The notes under the pieces are model-generated. The model did no database searches. It was not told the DNA's origin and worked only from the letters and a program-made list of their open reading frames with translations. A program made the position numbers and the translations under genes. From DATJKD01 sp963728295 (lineage in GTDB: Bacteria; Pseudomonadota; Gammaproteobacteria; Steroidobacterales; Steroidobacteraceae), in the NCBI GenBank assembly GCA_963728295.1, contig CAVSKB010000011.1:930001-994000 (forward strand): a DNA stretch of 64,000 nucleotides. The letters are read 5' to 3'. This document shows positions 51,958 to 61,443 of the stretch, piece by piece. Position 1 is the stretch's first letter, and every line of letters begins with the position of its first letter.

Positions 51958-52812
51958 ATGAGCCAAGCAGCGGTACTTCGCGAGAAATACGGACCGTGGG
52001 CGCTCGTAACGGGCGCATCCTCGGGGATCGGTGAGCAATTCGCGAGGCATCTGGCGCGCGCCGGCTTCAACCTGCTGCTCGTCGCGCGGCGCGAGGATCG
52101 CCTGCGGGATCTGCGCGCCGACCTCGGCGACAGACGCCGTCGGGAGATCGAGCCGCTGCCGGTCGATCTTGCGGATCCCGAGGCGCCGGATCGGATCCTG
52201 GCCGCGCTTGCGGGCCGCGACGTCGGTCTCCTGGTGAGCAATGCCGGCTTCGGTCTCAAGGGACCCTTCGAGTCGCACAGCCGCGTGAGACTCGAAGCGA
52301 TGCTGAACGTCAATGCACGGACACCGCTGGTGCTCGTGCATGCGCTGCTGCCGCATTTCCGTACGCGCGCAGGCGCAGGAGTCATCCTCACTGGCTCCGT
52401 GGAGGGCGAAGCGCCGTTCCCCTGGTCGAGCGCGTACGCGGCGACCAAGGCCTTCGTGCACAGCCTGGGGATGGGGTTGTATGGCGAACTCACCGGCACC
52501 GGGATCGACGTGCTGGTGCTCGCCCCGGGCGCCACCGACACGGAGGCGCTGGGGCTGCAGGGCTTCGACGCGGCAAGCCTCCCGTCGGTGATGCCGCCCG
52601 CCGAAGTCGCGCGGCAGGCGCTGCGCGAGCTTGGGCGCACGCCGCTTCATATACCGGGCGCGGACAACCGCAAGTTCATCACGCAGCTGCGCAGGATGCC
52701 GCGTCGCCGCCAGATCGAGTTCAACGGGACCAACATGGCGGCCGTGCTCGCGGCGACCGGTCGTCCGGTGAAGAATCCGCCGTTGACGCGGTGTGCAGTC
52801 GCGCCGGGATGA
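51958..52812 (+). CDS. SDR-family oxidoreductase
   Basis: 284 residues from ATG 51958 (GGAG 7 bases upstream; ATG 51946 possible). LVTGASSGIGEQFARHLARA, LLVARREDRLRDLRADLGDR (Arg after strand 2, so NADP), SNAGFGLKGPFESHSR, VILTGSVEGEAPFPWSSAYA, ATKAFVHSLGMGLYGELTGT, LAPGATDTEALG. The R-R-E-D-R-L and NAGFG motifs fit the DltE/YqjQ-like subgroup. Divergent from the LLM gene. Confidence 0.86.
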   Translation: MSQAAVLREKYGPWALVTGASSGIGEQFARHLARAGFNLLLVARREDRLRDLRADLGDRRRREIEPLPVDLADPEAPDRILAALAGRDVGLLVSNAGFGLKGPFESHSRVRLEAMLNVNARTPLVLVHALLPHFRTRAGAGVILTGSVEGEAPFPWSSAYAATKAFVHSLGMGLYGELTGTGIDVLVLAPGATDTEALGLQGFDAASLPSVMPPAEVARQALRELGRTPLHIPGADNRKFITQLRRMPRRRQIEFNGTNMAAVLAATGRPVKNPPLTRCAVAPG

Positions 52813-52893
52813 GGCGAGCGCGGCACTGCTCGCCGGCGAGCAGCGCCGCGCCGTCATCCTTGCGTACGTCTATTTCCTGCGACCTGCCGTCCG

Positions 52894-55274
52894 CTAGAAC
52901 TCGAACACCAGGTCGACACCGTACATCGGCTCCGCGCGCCAGGAGAAGACCGAGTGCGTGAAGCCCGCCGGGATGGGTGGCGTCAGCGGGTTGAAGTCGG
53001 CGTCGAGCGGGATGATCGCGCCCTGGCCGATGATGTGCTGTGGCGTCTCGTCGTCGAGGATGTTCGTTCCCCACACCGACACGCGCGCCTGTCGATCCTT
53101 CTGACATGTCGAACGACCACATCAGGCGCGCATCGAGCGAGTCGTGTGCGTCGATCTGGTAAAGCTCCCTATTCGGCACCGCCGGGCCGGTCGGCGACGA
53201 AGCGAAGAAGTCATCCTCCCACCGGTAATTCAAGTGCGCCGACAATGCGCTCGCACCGAATTGTGCAAAGGTCCAGTCCGCCGAGACGGTATAACTGTTC
53301 TCCGATGTGTACGGCAGCGCGAAGACGCTCTGCGATGTTGTCGCCCACCTGGTACGGCGACACCGAATTGAACGCCGGGTCGAAGATCGTTCCCGCTGGG
53401 GCGTCGACCCGGTCGATCTCCGGGTCGAGGTAGGTGTAATTGAATGAGAACTGCAGGCTGTCCGTGGCGGCCCACTGGCCCTCGATCTCGACCCCGCCTA
53501 CCGTCGCCTCGCCAGCGTTCGTCAGCAGCACCTCCGACAGGTCGGCCGGATTCGTGTTGAAGCCGAGCTGCATGTCGTCGAATTCGCTGTAGAACACGGC
53601 CATGTTCAGGCGGACCCGCTCATCGGCCAGCATCGACTTGAGTCCGAGCTCGTACGTCAGGATCTCCTCAGGCTCGAAGACGAAGGCGGAATTGAAAGTT
53701 CCGACCGCGCCGGCCTCTGAGATGCCGCCTGCCTTGTAGCCGGTGGCAATGCGTAGATAAGTGCTCACATCCGTCGTCCACGCCATGTTCGCCGTGAACG
53801 CCGGATTGAACTTGCTGAAGTCCTCGTCGATGCTGTTGCCACCGGGAGCGAAAACAGGGCTTGGCTCGACGCCGATCGGGAATCCGAACGAGCGTGTTGG
53901 AAGAAGTTACGTCGTGCGCGTGCGCCTTGCGATTGTCTTCGTGTAGCGGCCGCCAAAGGTCAGCTCGAGGCGGTCGTCCAGGATCGCCGGTGTCCAGGTC
54001 ACCTGCGCGAACACCGCCTTCGACTCCGATTCGGCGTCGATGTCGCGATCCTTGTCGAGGCTGAAGGAAAAAGGCCCGAGGCCCGGATTGTCGATGTCGA
54101 TGTGCTGGAAGTGGTCGCCTTCTTCCTTGAAGTAATAGAGGCCGATCAGGTAGTCGAAGCGCTCGCCGATACTTCCGAGGAGCTGCAGTTCCTGCGTGAA
54201 TTGCTCCGTGTCGAGGGTATCGAAGGTGGCGAATTCGGTCGCGGACGGAAGCCCGGGCGTGCTGAATGCCCCGGCAGTAGTCCTGGTAGATGTCATCATC
54301 CAGCTCGCGATAGCCCGTCAGCGACTTGATCGTGAAGTTGTCGTTGACTTCCCAGGTCGAGCGTCAGCCCGTGCGCGTTGTACTCGCCTTCGCTCAGCGG
54401 CAGGTCGACCGGGCGCCAGGTGTGCTCGGCCGGCTTGCCCGACGCGTCATAGCCCGGGATCGAACCCTCCAGCGCCGGCACCTGGTAGTAGATCGGCGTC
54501 GACTCGATCTTGCCGATCTCGAAGAAGTAGTCTGCGGTGAAGGCGCCATCGCCATCCCAGGCGAGCGCAATGCGCCCGGCGCGCTGATGTTCTTCCTGGT
54601 AAGTCGCGGCTGAACTCGTTGAGGTTGTCGACCACGCCGTCCTTGCGGCTGTAGAGGTAGGTGAACTTGGTCGACAGGCCATGCCACTCCGGCAAATCGA
54701 GCGCACTCAGCGTGCGAAAGTACTCGCGGTCGCCCATCGACAGCTCTTGCTTGAAGTCGAGCTCACCTGAGGGTCGCTTGCTGATCAGGTTGACCGCGCC
54801 ACCCGTGGTGTTACGGCCGTAGAGCGTGCCCTGCGGGCCGCGCAGAACCTCGACGCGGTCGATGTCCGCCAGGTCGAAGGTCGAAAGCTGCGGTCGCGAG
54901 ATGTAGAAACCGTCCTGGTACAGCGCGACCGAGCCATCCGAGGTGATCTGCATCGAGTCCGCTACGCCCTGGCCTCGCATGTAAAGGATGAGAGTGTTGG
55001 TCGAGCTCGGATAAGGGGTGAGGCTCATGCTTGGCGTTGCCGCAGCAACCGCGCCGAAATCGGTGATGCCACGCAGCTCCAATTGCTCTTCCGACAAGGC
55101 GGTGATTGCGATTGGTGCGTCCTGCAGGCTCTCCTCGCGACGTTGTGCGGTGACCACGATTTCCTCGAGGCCTACTCGCGGCGTCTCCTGGGCCATCGCC
55201 GGCGAGGCGAGTGCCATCGAGCTGACGAGTATCCGCGACACCTGCCGGCGCAGCGTGCAATCACGTACGGTCAT
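52894..55274 (-). CDS. TonB-dependent receptor (several frameshifts)
   Basis: Starts MTVRDCTLRRQVSRILVSSM at 55274 with signal cleavage near AMAQE. TonB-box region LEEIVVTAQRREESLQDAPI and plug domain motifs VEVLRGPQGTLYGRNTTGGA and VNLISKRPSGELDF are followed by beta-barrel strands (FEPEEILTYELGLKSMLADE, AATDSLQFSFNYTYLDPEID) ending in a C-terminal Phe (YGVDLVFEF). The plug type (ITALSEEQLELRGITDFGAV) is the iron/oligomer-like subgroup abundant in sphingomonads and marine gammaproteobacteria. Breaks near 54600, 54355, 54270, 53910, 53330 and 53100. It imports a scarce ligand across the outer membrane; steroid, aromatic or siderophore are all possible. Confidence 0.88.
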
Positions 55275-55405
55275 GAAAGATCCCCCTATGCGCCGGACGA
55301 CTGGCCGGCTGGCCGCATGTTGCTCTGCGACGCGGTAAGTTGGCAAGGGGTCGGCTACGAAAACCGCTGCCCGGGGACTTGCTGGGCCGACGTTTGCGCA
55401 GCAGA

Positions 55406-55431
55406 CTAGCTCGCTACCTGCGCGTAGCTAG
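55406..55431. promoter_or_regulatory. Inverted repeat in the TonB-receptor/EthD intergenic region
   Basis: CTAGCT (55406-55411) and AGCTAG (55426-55431), 14-base spacer, between the divergent genes at 55274 and 55545. The remaining 270 bases show no other supported feature. Confidence 0.35.
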
Positions 55432-55544
55432 GGTCGACCGCTGGAGACTATCCGGCGCCGGGCAGCTCGTCGGTGAGCTCTCCGGGGGCAGCGGCGGTGC
55501 AACAATTTGTGTGGTGGAAAGACGACACCAGCGGAGGCGAAGAC

Positions 55545-55919
55545 ATGAGCGTCAAGGTGATCGCGATGCTCGCACGCAAGGCGGGGCTCAGCGATGAACA
55601 GTTCGTCGACTATTACGAGACCAGCCACGCACCCCTGATCCTGTCGATCGCGCCCCAGATCCGCGACTACCGGCGAAATTACCTGCGCCGTGAAGGCGCG
55701 ATTCTCGCCGAAGGTGCGCGCTGGCCGGAGTTCGACGTGGTCACCGAACTGTGGTTCGACGACCAGGCGGCCTTCAACGCCGCCATGGCCGCGTTCACCG
55801 ACCCCGTGAATGCTGCGCGGATCGCGCGCGACGAGGAGAATGTGTTCGATCGGAGCCGGACGATGTTCTTCGTCGCAACCGAGCGCGGAGGCGGGAGACA
55901 GAATGGCAGCCAAGATTGA
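55545..55919 (+). CDS. EthD-domain protein, single domain
   Basis: 124 residues from ATG 55545 with GGAGG 8 bases upstream. MLARKAGLSDEQFVDYYETS, HAPLILSIAPQIRDYRRNYL, FDVVTELWFDDQAAFNAAMA, FVDRSRT-like FDRSRTMFFVATERG. A canonical EthD/Dabb dimeric barrel half. It overlaps the ferredoxin-CDGSH gene by 17 bases, so the two are probably co-expressed. Confidence 0.82.
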   Translation: MSVKVIAMLARKAGLSDEQFVDYYETSHAPLILSIAPQIRDYRRNYLRREGAILAEGARWPEFDVVTELWFDDQAAFNAAMAAFTDPVNAARIARDEENVFDRSRTMFFVATERGGGRQNGSQD

Positions 55920-56541
55920 GGAAGTGCGCGGCCGGCAGGTCGTGATCCGCTTCGACGGCAGCAGGTGCATCCATTCCCGCAATTGCGTTCTCGGACGACC
56001 CGATGTGTTCGTGCCGAACGCCGAAGGCGAGTGGATACATCCGGACCGCGCGACGCCCGACGAAGTCGCGCACCTCGCGCTCGTCTGTCCCTCAGGTGCG
56101 ATCACCTATGAGCGTCTCGACGGCGGGCCGCAGGAGACGCCGCCGAAGGTGAATACGGTGCGCATCCGTGAGAACGGACCACTGGCGCTGCACGCGCCGC
56201 ACATCGTGGCGGATCAGCCGCCGGCGTTGCGCGCGACGCTCTGCCGCTGCGGCGCCTCGCAAACCAAGCCCTGGTGCGACGGGAGCCACACCACCGTCGG
56301 CTTTCAGGCCACGGGGGAGCCCGCGACGAAGGACTCGCAGCCGCTCACCACACGCGATGGACCGGTCACGATCACCCCCACGGTGGATGGGCCGCTCAAG
56401 CTCGAGGGACCGGTAGAGCTCGTGTCAGGCACCGGGCGAACGATCAACCGCGTTACCGAGACATGGCTCTGCCGCTGCGGCGCCTCGGGTAACAAGCCCT
56501 ATTGCGACGGCAGTCACCGGAGGATCGGATTCCGGGGCTGA
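55903..56541 (+). CDS. Fusion of a Fer4_19-type ferredoxin and two CDGSH iron-sulfur domains
   Basis: 212 residues. Residues 1-70 are a small ferredoxin (FDGSRCIHSRNCVLGRPDVF, and LVCPSGAITYERLDGG): the cysteines and C-P-S-G match Fer4_19. Two CDGSH domains follow: CRCGASQTKPWCDGSHTTVG (about 120-139) and CRCGASGNKPYCDGSHRRIG (about 188-207), each with the three Cys and one His that bind a 2Fe-2S cluster. Together up to three clusters, suggesting an electron-transfer chain for the nearby oxygenases. Cytoplasmic. This fusion exists in other proteobacteria but is uncharacterised to my knowledge. Confidence 0.87.
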   Translation: MAAKIEEVRGRQVVIRFDGSRCIHSRNCVLGRPDVFVPNAEGEWIHPDRATPDEVAHLALVCPSGAITYERLDGGPQETPPKVNTVRIRENGPLALHAPHIVADQPPALRATLCRCGASQTKPWCDGSHTTVGFQATGEPATKDSQPLTTRDGPVTITPTVDGPLKLEGPVELVSGTGRTINRVTETWLCRCGASGNKPYCDGSHRRIGFRG

Positions 56542-56602
56542 TGCGCGCAGCGGTGTCGCATAGACCGGGGGCGTGCCGTGGATCGGCGGTCGCGATCTGG
56601 AC

Positions 56603-56608
56603 TAAAAT
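56603..56608 (+). promoter_or_regulatory. -10 element of the hpd promoter
   Basis: TAAAAT within actaaaatgcgggg, almost the same core as the tRNA-Ala promoter (gctaaaatgcgcgc). No clear -35 hexamer, so an activator may be required. Confidence 0.45.
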
Positions 56609-56619
56609 GCGGGGCCTAC

Positions 56620-56635
56620 AGTTTCAGTTGAAACT
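56620..56635. promoter_or_regulatory. Palindromic operator upstream of hpd
   Basis: AGTTTCAGTTGAAACT: perfect 7-base arms with a 2-base spacer, 12 bases after the -10 box and 19 bases before the hpd ATG. A repressor bound here would block early transcription. Confidence 0.6.
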
Positions 56636-56654
56636 AATTCCCGCCGGAGGCCTC

Positions 56655-57701
56655 ATGGCCGATCTCTTCGACAACCCGATGGGCACGGACGGGTTCGAGT
56701 TCGTCGAGTACACCGCACCCGACCCGGAGCTGCTGCGCACGCTGTTCGAACGCATGGGGTTCCCCGCAGTCGCGCGTCACCGCCGCAAGAACGTCACGCT
56801 GCACCGGCAGGGCGACGTCAACTTCATAATCAATGCCGAGCCCGGCGGATTCGGGCAGCGCTTCGCTCAACAGCACGGGCCCTCCGCCTGCGCGATGGCA
56901 TTTCGAGTCCGCGACGCAGCGCGGGCCTTCGAACTGGCCATCGAGCGCGGCGCCACGCCGGTCCGCAATCCCGTAGGTCCGATGGAGCTCAACATCCCGG
57001 CCATCGAGGGTATCGGCGGCAGCCTGATCTACCTGGTCGACCGCTACGGCGGTTCCACGATCTACGACGTGGATTTCGTCGCCAGCGCACCCGCCGGTGG
57101 CGGGCGCTCCGCAGGGCTCACCGCCATCGATCATCTGACGCACAACGTCAATCGCGGCAACATGGACAAGTGGGCCGGGTTCTACGAGCGTCTGTTCAAC
57201 TTCCGCGAGATCCGCTACTTCGATATCGAGGGCCGCAAGACCGGGCTCCTGAGCCGCGCGATGACCAGCCCCTGTGGGCGCATCCGTATCCCGATCAACG
57301 AGTCGCAGGACGACAAGTCGCAGATCGAGGAGTACCTGCGCGAGTACCAGGGCGAAGGCATACAGCACATCGCGCTCGCGACCGAGGAGATACGCGCCAC
57401 CGTCGACGTGCTGCGCGCCAACGGCATCGAGTTCCAGGACACGCCGGATGCGTACTACGAGGGGATCCCGGCGCGGGTAACCGGCCACCGCGAGCCCGTC
57501 GAGGAACTCAAGAAGCGCGGGATCCTCATCGATGGCAGCGCGGACGACGGCATCCTGCTGCAGATCTTCACGCGCAACGTCATCGGGCCGATCTTCTTCG
57601 AGATCATCCAGCGCAAGGGCAACCAGGGATTTGGCGAGGGTAATTTCCGGGCGCTCTTCGAGTCGATCGAGCTCGACCAGGAACGCAGAGGCGTAATCTA
57701 G
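56655..57701 (+). CDS. hpd: 4-hydroxyphenylpyruvate dioxygenase
   Basis: 348 residues, ribosome site CCGGAGG. Converts 4-hydroxyphenylpyruvate to homogentisate with Fe(II) and O2. The 2-His-1-Glu iron ligands are visible: H in TAIDHLTHNVNRGNMDKWAG, H in GIQHIALATEEIRATVDVLR, E in GPIFFEIIQRKGNQGFGEGN. YERLFNFREIRYFDIEGRKT is the family motif. Start fixed by MADLFDNPMGTDGFEFVEYT. First gene of the tyrosine-degradation run behind the palindromic operator. Confidence 0.95.
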   Translation: MADLFDNPMGTDGFEFVEYTAPDPELLRTLFERMGFPAVARHRRKNVTLHRQGDVNFIINAEPGGFGQRFAQQHGPSACAMAFRVRDAARAFELAIERGATPVRNPVGPMELNIPAIEGIGGSLIYLVDRYGGSTIYDVDFVASAPAGGGRSAGLTAIDHLTHNVNRGNMDKWAGFYERLFNFREIRYFDIEGRKTGLLSRAMTSPCGRIRIPINESQDDKSQIEEYLREYQGEGIQHIALATEEIRATVDVLRANGIEFQDTPDAYYEGIPARVTGHREPVEELKKRGILIDGSADDGILLQIFTRNVIGPIFFEIIQRKGNQGFGEGNFRALFESIELDQERRGVI

Positions 57702-57735
57702 CGCGCATGCGCACTTCCGGCCGAGCGGGTGTCAG

Positions 57736-58891
57736 ATGAAACGCTACATTCCGGTATCGCGGGTCGAGGGTAAGGCCTCCCGGCAGGCGCATTGCGACCT
57801 GCCGTCCGGCACGTACGAGCGGGAGATGAGCAAGGAGGGCTTCTTCGGCCCCGCCGCGTTCTTCTATCACCGGCATCCACCGACGGGCTGGTCCGACTTC
57901 ACCGGTCCTCTGCGACCGCGCGCGTTCGATCTGAATGACGTCGCCGCCGGCGCCGCTGGCCCATGGTCAGCGGCGCCGATCCTCGGCAACGCGCATTGTC
58001 GGCTGCGCTACTGGCGACTGCCGGGTCGTATGCCGCGCCTCGCCCGCAATGCCGATGGTGACGAGCTGTTGTTCGTCCACGCCGGCTCCGCCGACCTCTA
58101 TTGCGACTTCGGACATCTTGCGTTGAAAGCGGGCGACTACGTCGTGCTGCCGCGCGGAACGATGTGGCGCCTCGAGACCGGCTCGCCGCGTCGACGCGCT
58201 CCTGATCGAGGCGACAAACGCGAGCTACATGCTGCCGGACAAGGGACTGCTCGGCGGACATGCGATCTTCGACCCCGCGATGCTCGATACGCCGCGGATC
58301 GACGAGGCATTCCTCGCGCAGCAGAATGAGCGCGAGACCTGGCAGGTCGAGGTCAAGCGACGCAACGAGCTCTCGACCATCACCTATCCGTACAATCCGC
58401 TCGATGCCGTCGGCTGGCACGGCGAGCTGGCCCCGGTGCGGATCAACGTGCGCGACCTTCGGCCGGTAATGAGCCATCGCTATCACCTGCCACCGTCTGC
58501 GCACACGACCTTCCTGTCCGCGCGGTTCGTCGTCTGCACGTTTACGCCGCGGCCGTTCGAGACGGACCCGGGCGCGATCAAGGTGCCGTTTTTCCACAAC
58601 AACGACGACTACGACGAAGTCATCTTCTATCACGCCGGCGATTTCTTCAGCCGCGACAACATCCGCCCCGGCATGATGACTTTTCATCCCGGCGGATTCA
58701 CACATGGCCCGCACCCCAAGGCGCTGACGCGGATGTTCGAGCAGACCAAGCCCGCGACCGACGAATACGCCGTGATGGTCGACGCACGCGATCCACTCGA
58801 CGTTGCGGAGGCGGGCCGCGCCGTCGAGTGGGCGGACTACGTCGACACCTGGAAGCCGGCTGCCGCACCGCCCGGGCGCTCGGGCGGATGA
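57736..58891 (+). CDS. hmgA: Homogentisate 1,2-dioxygenase (one frameshift)
   Basis: Opens the homogentisate ring to maleylacetoacetate. ATG 57736 starts MKRYIPVSRVEGKASRQAHC. Cupin part LFVHAGSADLYCDFGHLALK and YVVLPRGTMWRLETGSP precedes a break near 58193, where one surplus base (gccgcgtcgacg) is removed to read VDALLIEATNASYMLPDKGL. Then FFHNNDDYDEVIFYHAGDFF (iron His and Glu) and MTFHPGGFTHGPHPKALTRM (His) follow. Span 3n+1; about 384 residues, the shorter bacterial type. The stop overlaps the fahA start. Confidence 0.93.
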
Positions 58892-59883
58892 AGCTCGCGA
58901 CGCTGCGCGACGGCTCGCGCGATGGCCGGCTCGTCGTCGTAAGCGGCGATCTGACGCGCGCGGTCGCGGCGGCCTCGAATCGCACGATTGCATGCAGAAC
59001 GCACTGGACGAGTGGGCCGACCGCGCTCCGTTGTTGCGGGCGCTCGCAGAAGCCCTCGAAGCCGGCCGTGCCGCCGGCGCGTTCGATTTCGACCCGGCGG
59101 AGGCGATGGCCCCTTTGCCGCGCGCATATCACTGGGCCGACGGCTCGGCCTATGTCAACCACGTGGAGCTGGTGCGCAAGGCGCGTGGTGTCGAGATGCC
59201 GCCGATCGTTCTGGACCGATCCGCTCGTCTACCAGGGCGGCTCCGACGATCTGCTCGGTCCGCAGGACGATGTACCGGTTGCGAGCGAGGAGTTCGGCAT
59301 CGATCTCGAGGCCGAAATCGCCGTCATCACCGACGACGTGCCGATGGGGACCAGCCCCGCGGAGGCGCGCGCACACATTTCTCTCCTGACGCTGGTCAAC
59401 GACTGGTCGTTGCGCAACCTGATTCCGGGCGAGCTGCTGAAGGGCTTCGGCTTCTACCAGTCGAAGCCGGCCACCGCGTTCTCGCCGTTGGCGGTGACCC
59501 CGGACGAACTCGGCGCGGCCTGGGACGGCAGCCGGGTGCATCGCCCGCTCGAAAGCCACGTCAACGGCGTCCTGCTTCGGGCAGCCGGACGCCGGGACCG
59601 ACATGACGTTCGATTTTCCCGCGCTGATCGCGCACGCGACGCCGCACCCGGAGGCTCCGCGCGGGATCCATTCTCGGGTCGGGCACGGTGTCGAATCTAT
59701 GACCGCTCCCGCGGCTCGTCGTGCCTGGCGGAACGACGGATGCTGGAGCAGATCGACACCGGGCACGCCGTCACGCCTTTCCTGCGTTTCGGGGACCGCG
59801 TGCGCATCGAGATGTTCGACGCTGCGGGCCGCAGTATTTTTGGTGCGATCGACCAGTGCGTCGTGGCCGCATCGCGGCGCTGA
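58888..59883 (+). CDS. fahA: Fumarylacetoacetate hydrolase (several frameshifts)
   Basis: Splits fumarylacetoacetate to fumarate and acetoacetate, the last step of tyrosine degradation. MKLATLRDGSRDGRLVVVSG opens; then MQNALDEWADRAPLLRALAE, PLPRAYHWADGSAYVNHVEL, EEFGIDLEAEIAVITDDVPM (metal Glu/Asp), LLTLVNDWSLRNLIPGELLK, MTFDFPALIAHA and the C-terminal SRGSSCLAERRMLEQIDTGH, LRFGDRVRIEMFDAAGRSIF. Breaks near 58985, 59213, 59577, 59640 and 59697. About six surplus bases would restore roughly 329 residues, the size of the short FAH type. Confidence 0.9.
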   Translation: MKLATLRDGSRDGRLVVVSGDLTRAVAAASNRTIACRTHWTSGPTALRCCGRSQKPSKPAVPPARSISTRRRRWPLCRAHITGPTARPMSTTWSWCARRVVSRCRRSFWTDPLVYQGGSDDLLGPQDDVPVASEEFGIDLEAEIAVITDDVPMGTSPAEARAHISLLTLVNDWSLRNLIPGELLKGFGFYQSKPATAFSPLAVTPDELGAAWDGSRVHRPLESHVNGVLLRAAGRRDRHDVRFSRADRARDAAPGGSARDPFSGRARCRIYDRSRGSSCLAERRMLEQIDTGHAVTPFLRFGDRVRIEMFDAAGRSIFGAIDQCVVAASRR

Positions 59884-59958
59884 GCTGCGGCGCGACCGCC
59901 GCTGTCGCGACGCGGGGCGCTGCGGCATGATGGGCGGCCCGCCGCGGACGGAGTCCTG

Positions 59959-61151
59959 ATGTTCGACACCATCGAGAGCCTGCCACCCGATCCGATCCTG
60001 GGCGTGAACGCCGCGTTCCGCCGCGACGAATCGCCGCAGAAGATCGATCTCGGGATCGGCGTGTACCGCGACCAGGCGGGAAACACCCCGGTACCAGCCG
60101 CGGTCCATGAAGCCGAGCAGGCGATGATCGCCTCGCAGACCAGCAAGACCTACGTCGGGCCGTTGGGCAACGCGGAATTCAACGAGCGGATCACCGAGCT
60201 CGCGCTTGGCCCGCTGGCGCGGACGCTGCGTCCGCGCATCGCCGCGATCCAGACCGTCGGCGGCTGCGGCGCGTTGCGCGTCGGCGCCGAGCTGTTGCGC
60301 GTTGCTGCGCCCGATGCGGTGATCCACGTGAGCACCCCGACCTGGGCCAATCACGAGCCGCTGGTCGGGAGCTCGGGTCTCGCGCTGCGGCGGTATCCGT
60401 ACTACGACCGCGGCTACGCGCGGCGTCGACTTCGAGCGGATGCACGCGCAGCTGTCCGGCCTCCCGGCCGGCGCCGTGGTGCTGCTGCATGCCTGCTGCC
60501 ACAACCCGACCGGCGCCGATCTGAGTGCTGATCAATGGCGCGGCGTCGCCGAGCTGGTCGAGAAGCGCGGGCTGGTACCGTTCATCGATCTTGCGTACCA
60601 GGGTCTCGGCGACCGACCTCGAGTCCGACGTCGCCGGAGCGCGCCTGGTCGCGGAGCGGGTGCCCGAGATGCTGCTCGCGATCTCATGCTCGAAGAACTT
60701 CGGCCTCTACCGCGAGCGGGTCGGCGCGCTGGTCGTGATCGCGCGCGACGCGGCCAGGGCTGGCGCAGTCGCGACGCACCAGGCGCGCACCGCACGACGC
60801 ATGTACTCGATGCCGCCCGATCACGGTGCCGCCATCGTGGCCCGCGTGCTGAGCGATCCGCAGCTGCGGGCGGGGTGGGCCGAGGAGCTTGGCGCGATGA
60901 CGGCACGGATCAACAGCCTCCGCGAGCTCCTGGCCAGGAGCCTTGCCGCGTGCCGTCCCGACCGCGATTTTTCGTGGCTGATGCGGCATCGGGGCATGTT
61001 CTCGCTGTTGCCCCTGTCCGAGGCCGCGCTGCTGGAGCTGCGCGAGCGCCATCACGTCTACGCGCTCACCGACGGCCGCGTGAACGTCGCCGGCATCAGC
61101 GTCGACAACGTCGAGCGGGTCGCGGACGCCGTTGCCAGGCTCTTTGCGTGA
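59959..61151 (+). CDS. Aromatic amino acid aminotransferase, class I (two frameshifts)
   Basis: PLP enzyme of the AspC/TyrB type; with hpd next door, the likely reaction is tyrosine to 4-hydroxyphenylpyruvate. IDLGIGVYRDQAGNTPVPAA, IAAIQTVGGCGALRVGAELL, VVLLHACCHNPTGADLSADQ (NPTG), VPFIDLAYQGLG and the PLP-lysine site ISCSKNFGLYRERVGALVVI. Surplus bases near 60420 (gcgcggcgtcgac) and 60613 (ggcgaccgacc) account for the breaks; span 3n+2 agrees. About 396 residues, normal length. Supplies substrate for the preceding genes. Confidence 0.9.
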
Positions 61152-61219
61152 GCCGTCCGGGGTCGCCGGCAACACGCTCCGGGCGCCCGGTAGCGGACTA
61201 GCCGAGCGCGAACCCATGC

Positions 61220-61227
61220 TATAGAAT
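61220..61227 (+). promoter_or_regulatory. Promoter -10 of the rimP-nusA leader
   Basis: TATAGAAT followed by a GC-rich discriminator (cccgcgcc); no clear -35. Confidence 0.5.
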
Positions 61228-61355
61228 CCCGCGCCTGAACAGCCACGCCGCTCGCTTAAGTGCTTGATAGGCGTGAGTGTTCGGTCGGATCCGGGCTGCG
61301 TTTAGGGCCCACGCGCCCCTGGGAAGGGGCGGTCCGGCGGGAGATTCGCCATAGA

Positions 61356-61383
61356 AATCCCCGAACGCGGGGATTTTTCTTTT
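61356..61383 (+). terminator. First leader terminator
   Basis: AATCCCCG/CGGGGATT (61356-61363 with 61368-61375), tetraloop aacg, then TTTTTCTTTT. Confidence 0.9.
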
Positions 61384-61418
61384 GCGCCGGCCGCGGACCG
61401 CGGCGACGCAGGGGAACG

Positions 61419-61443
61419 AATGGGCCGCCGGCCCATTTTTTTT
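61419..61443 (+). terminator. Second leader terminator, 26 bases before rimP
   Basis: AATGGGCC/GGCCCATT (61419-61426 with 61430-61437), 3-base loop, then eight T (61436-61443). Confidence 0.9.

Larger units (their letters stand above)
61234..61443 (+). ncRNA. Structured leader RNA (or sRNA) with two tandem intrinsic terminators
   Basis: From the likely start the RNA can form CACGCC/GGCGTG (61244-61249 with 61270-61275), CAGC/GCTG around it, CGCCCCT/AGGGGCG (61314-61320 with 61325-61331), and GGCG/CGCC near 61337-61350, then the terminator at 61356-61383 and a second one at 61419-61443. It is not a tRNA or a family I can name. Its position suggests attenuation of rimP-nusA-infB, or a short sRNA followed by an attenuator. 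Confidence 0.45.
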
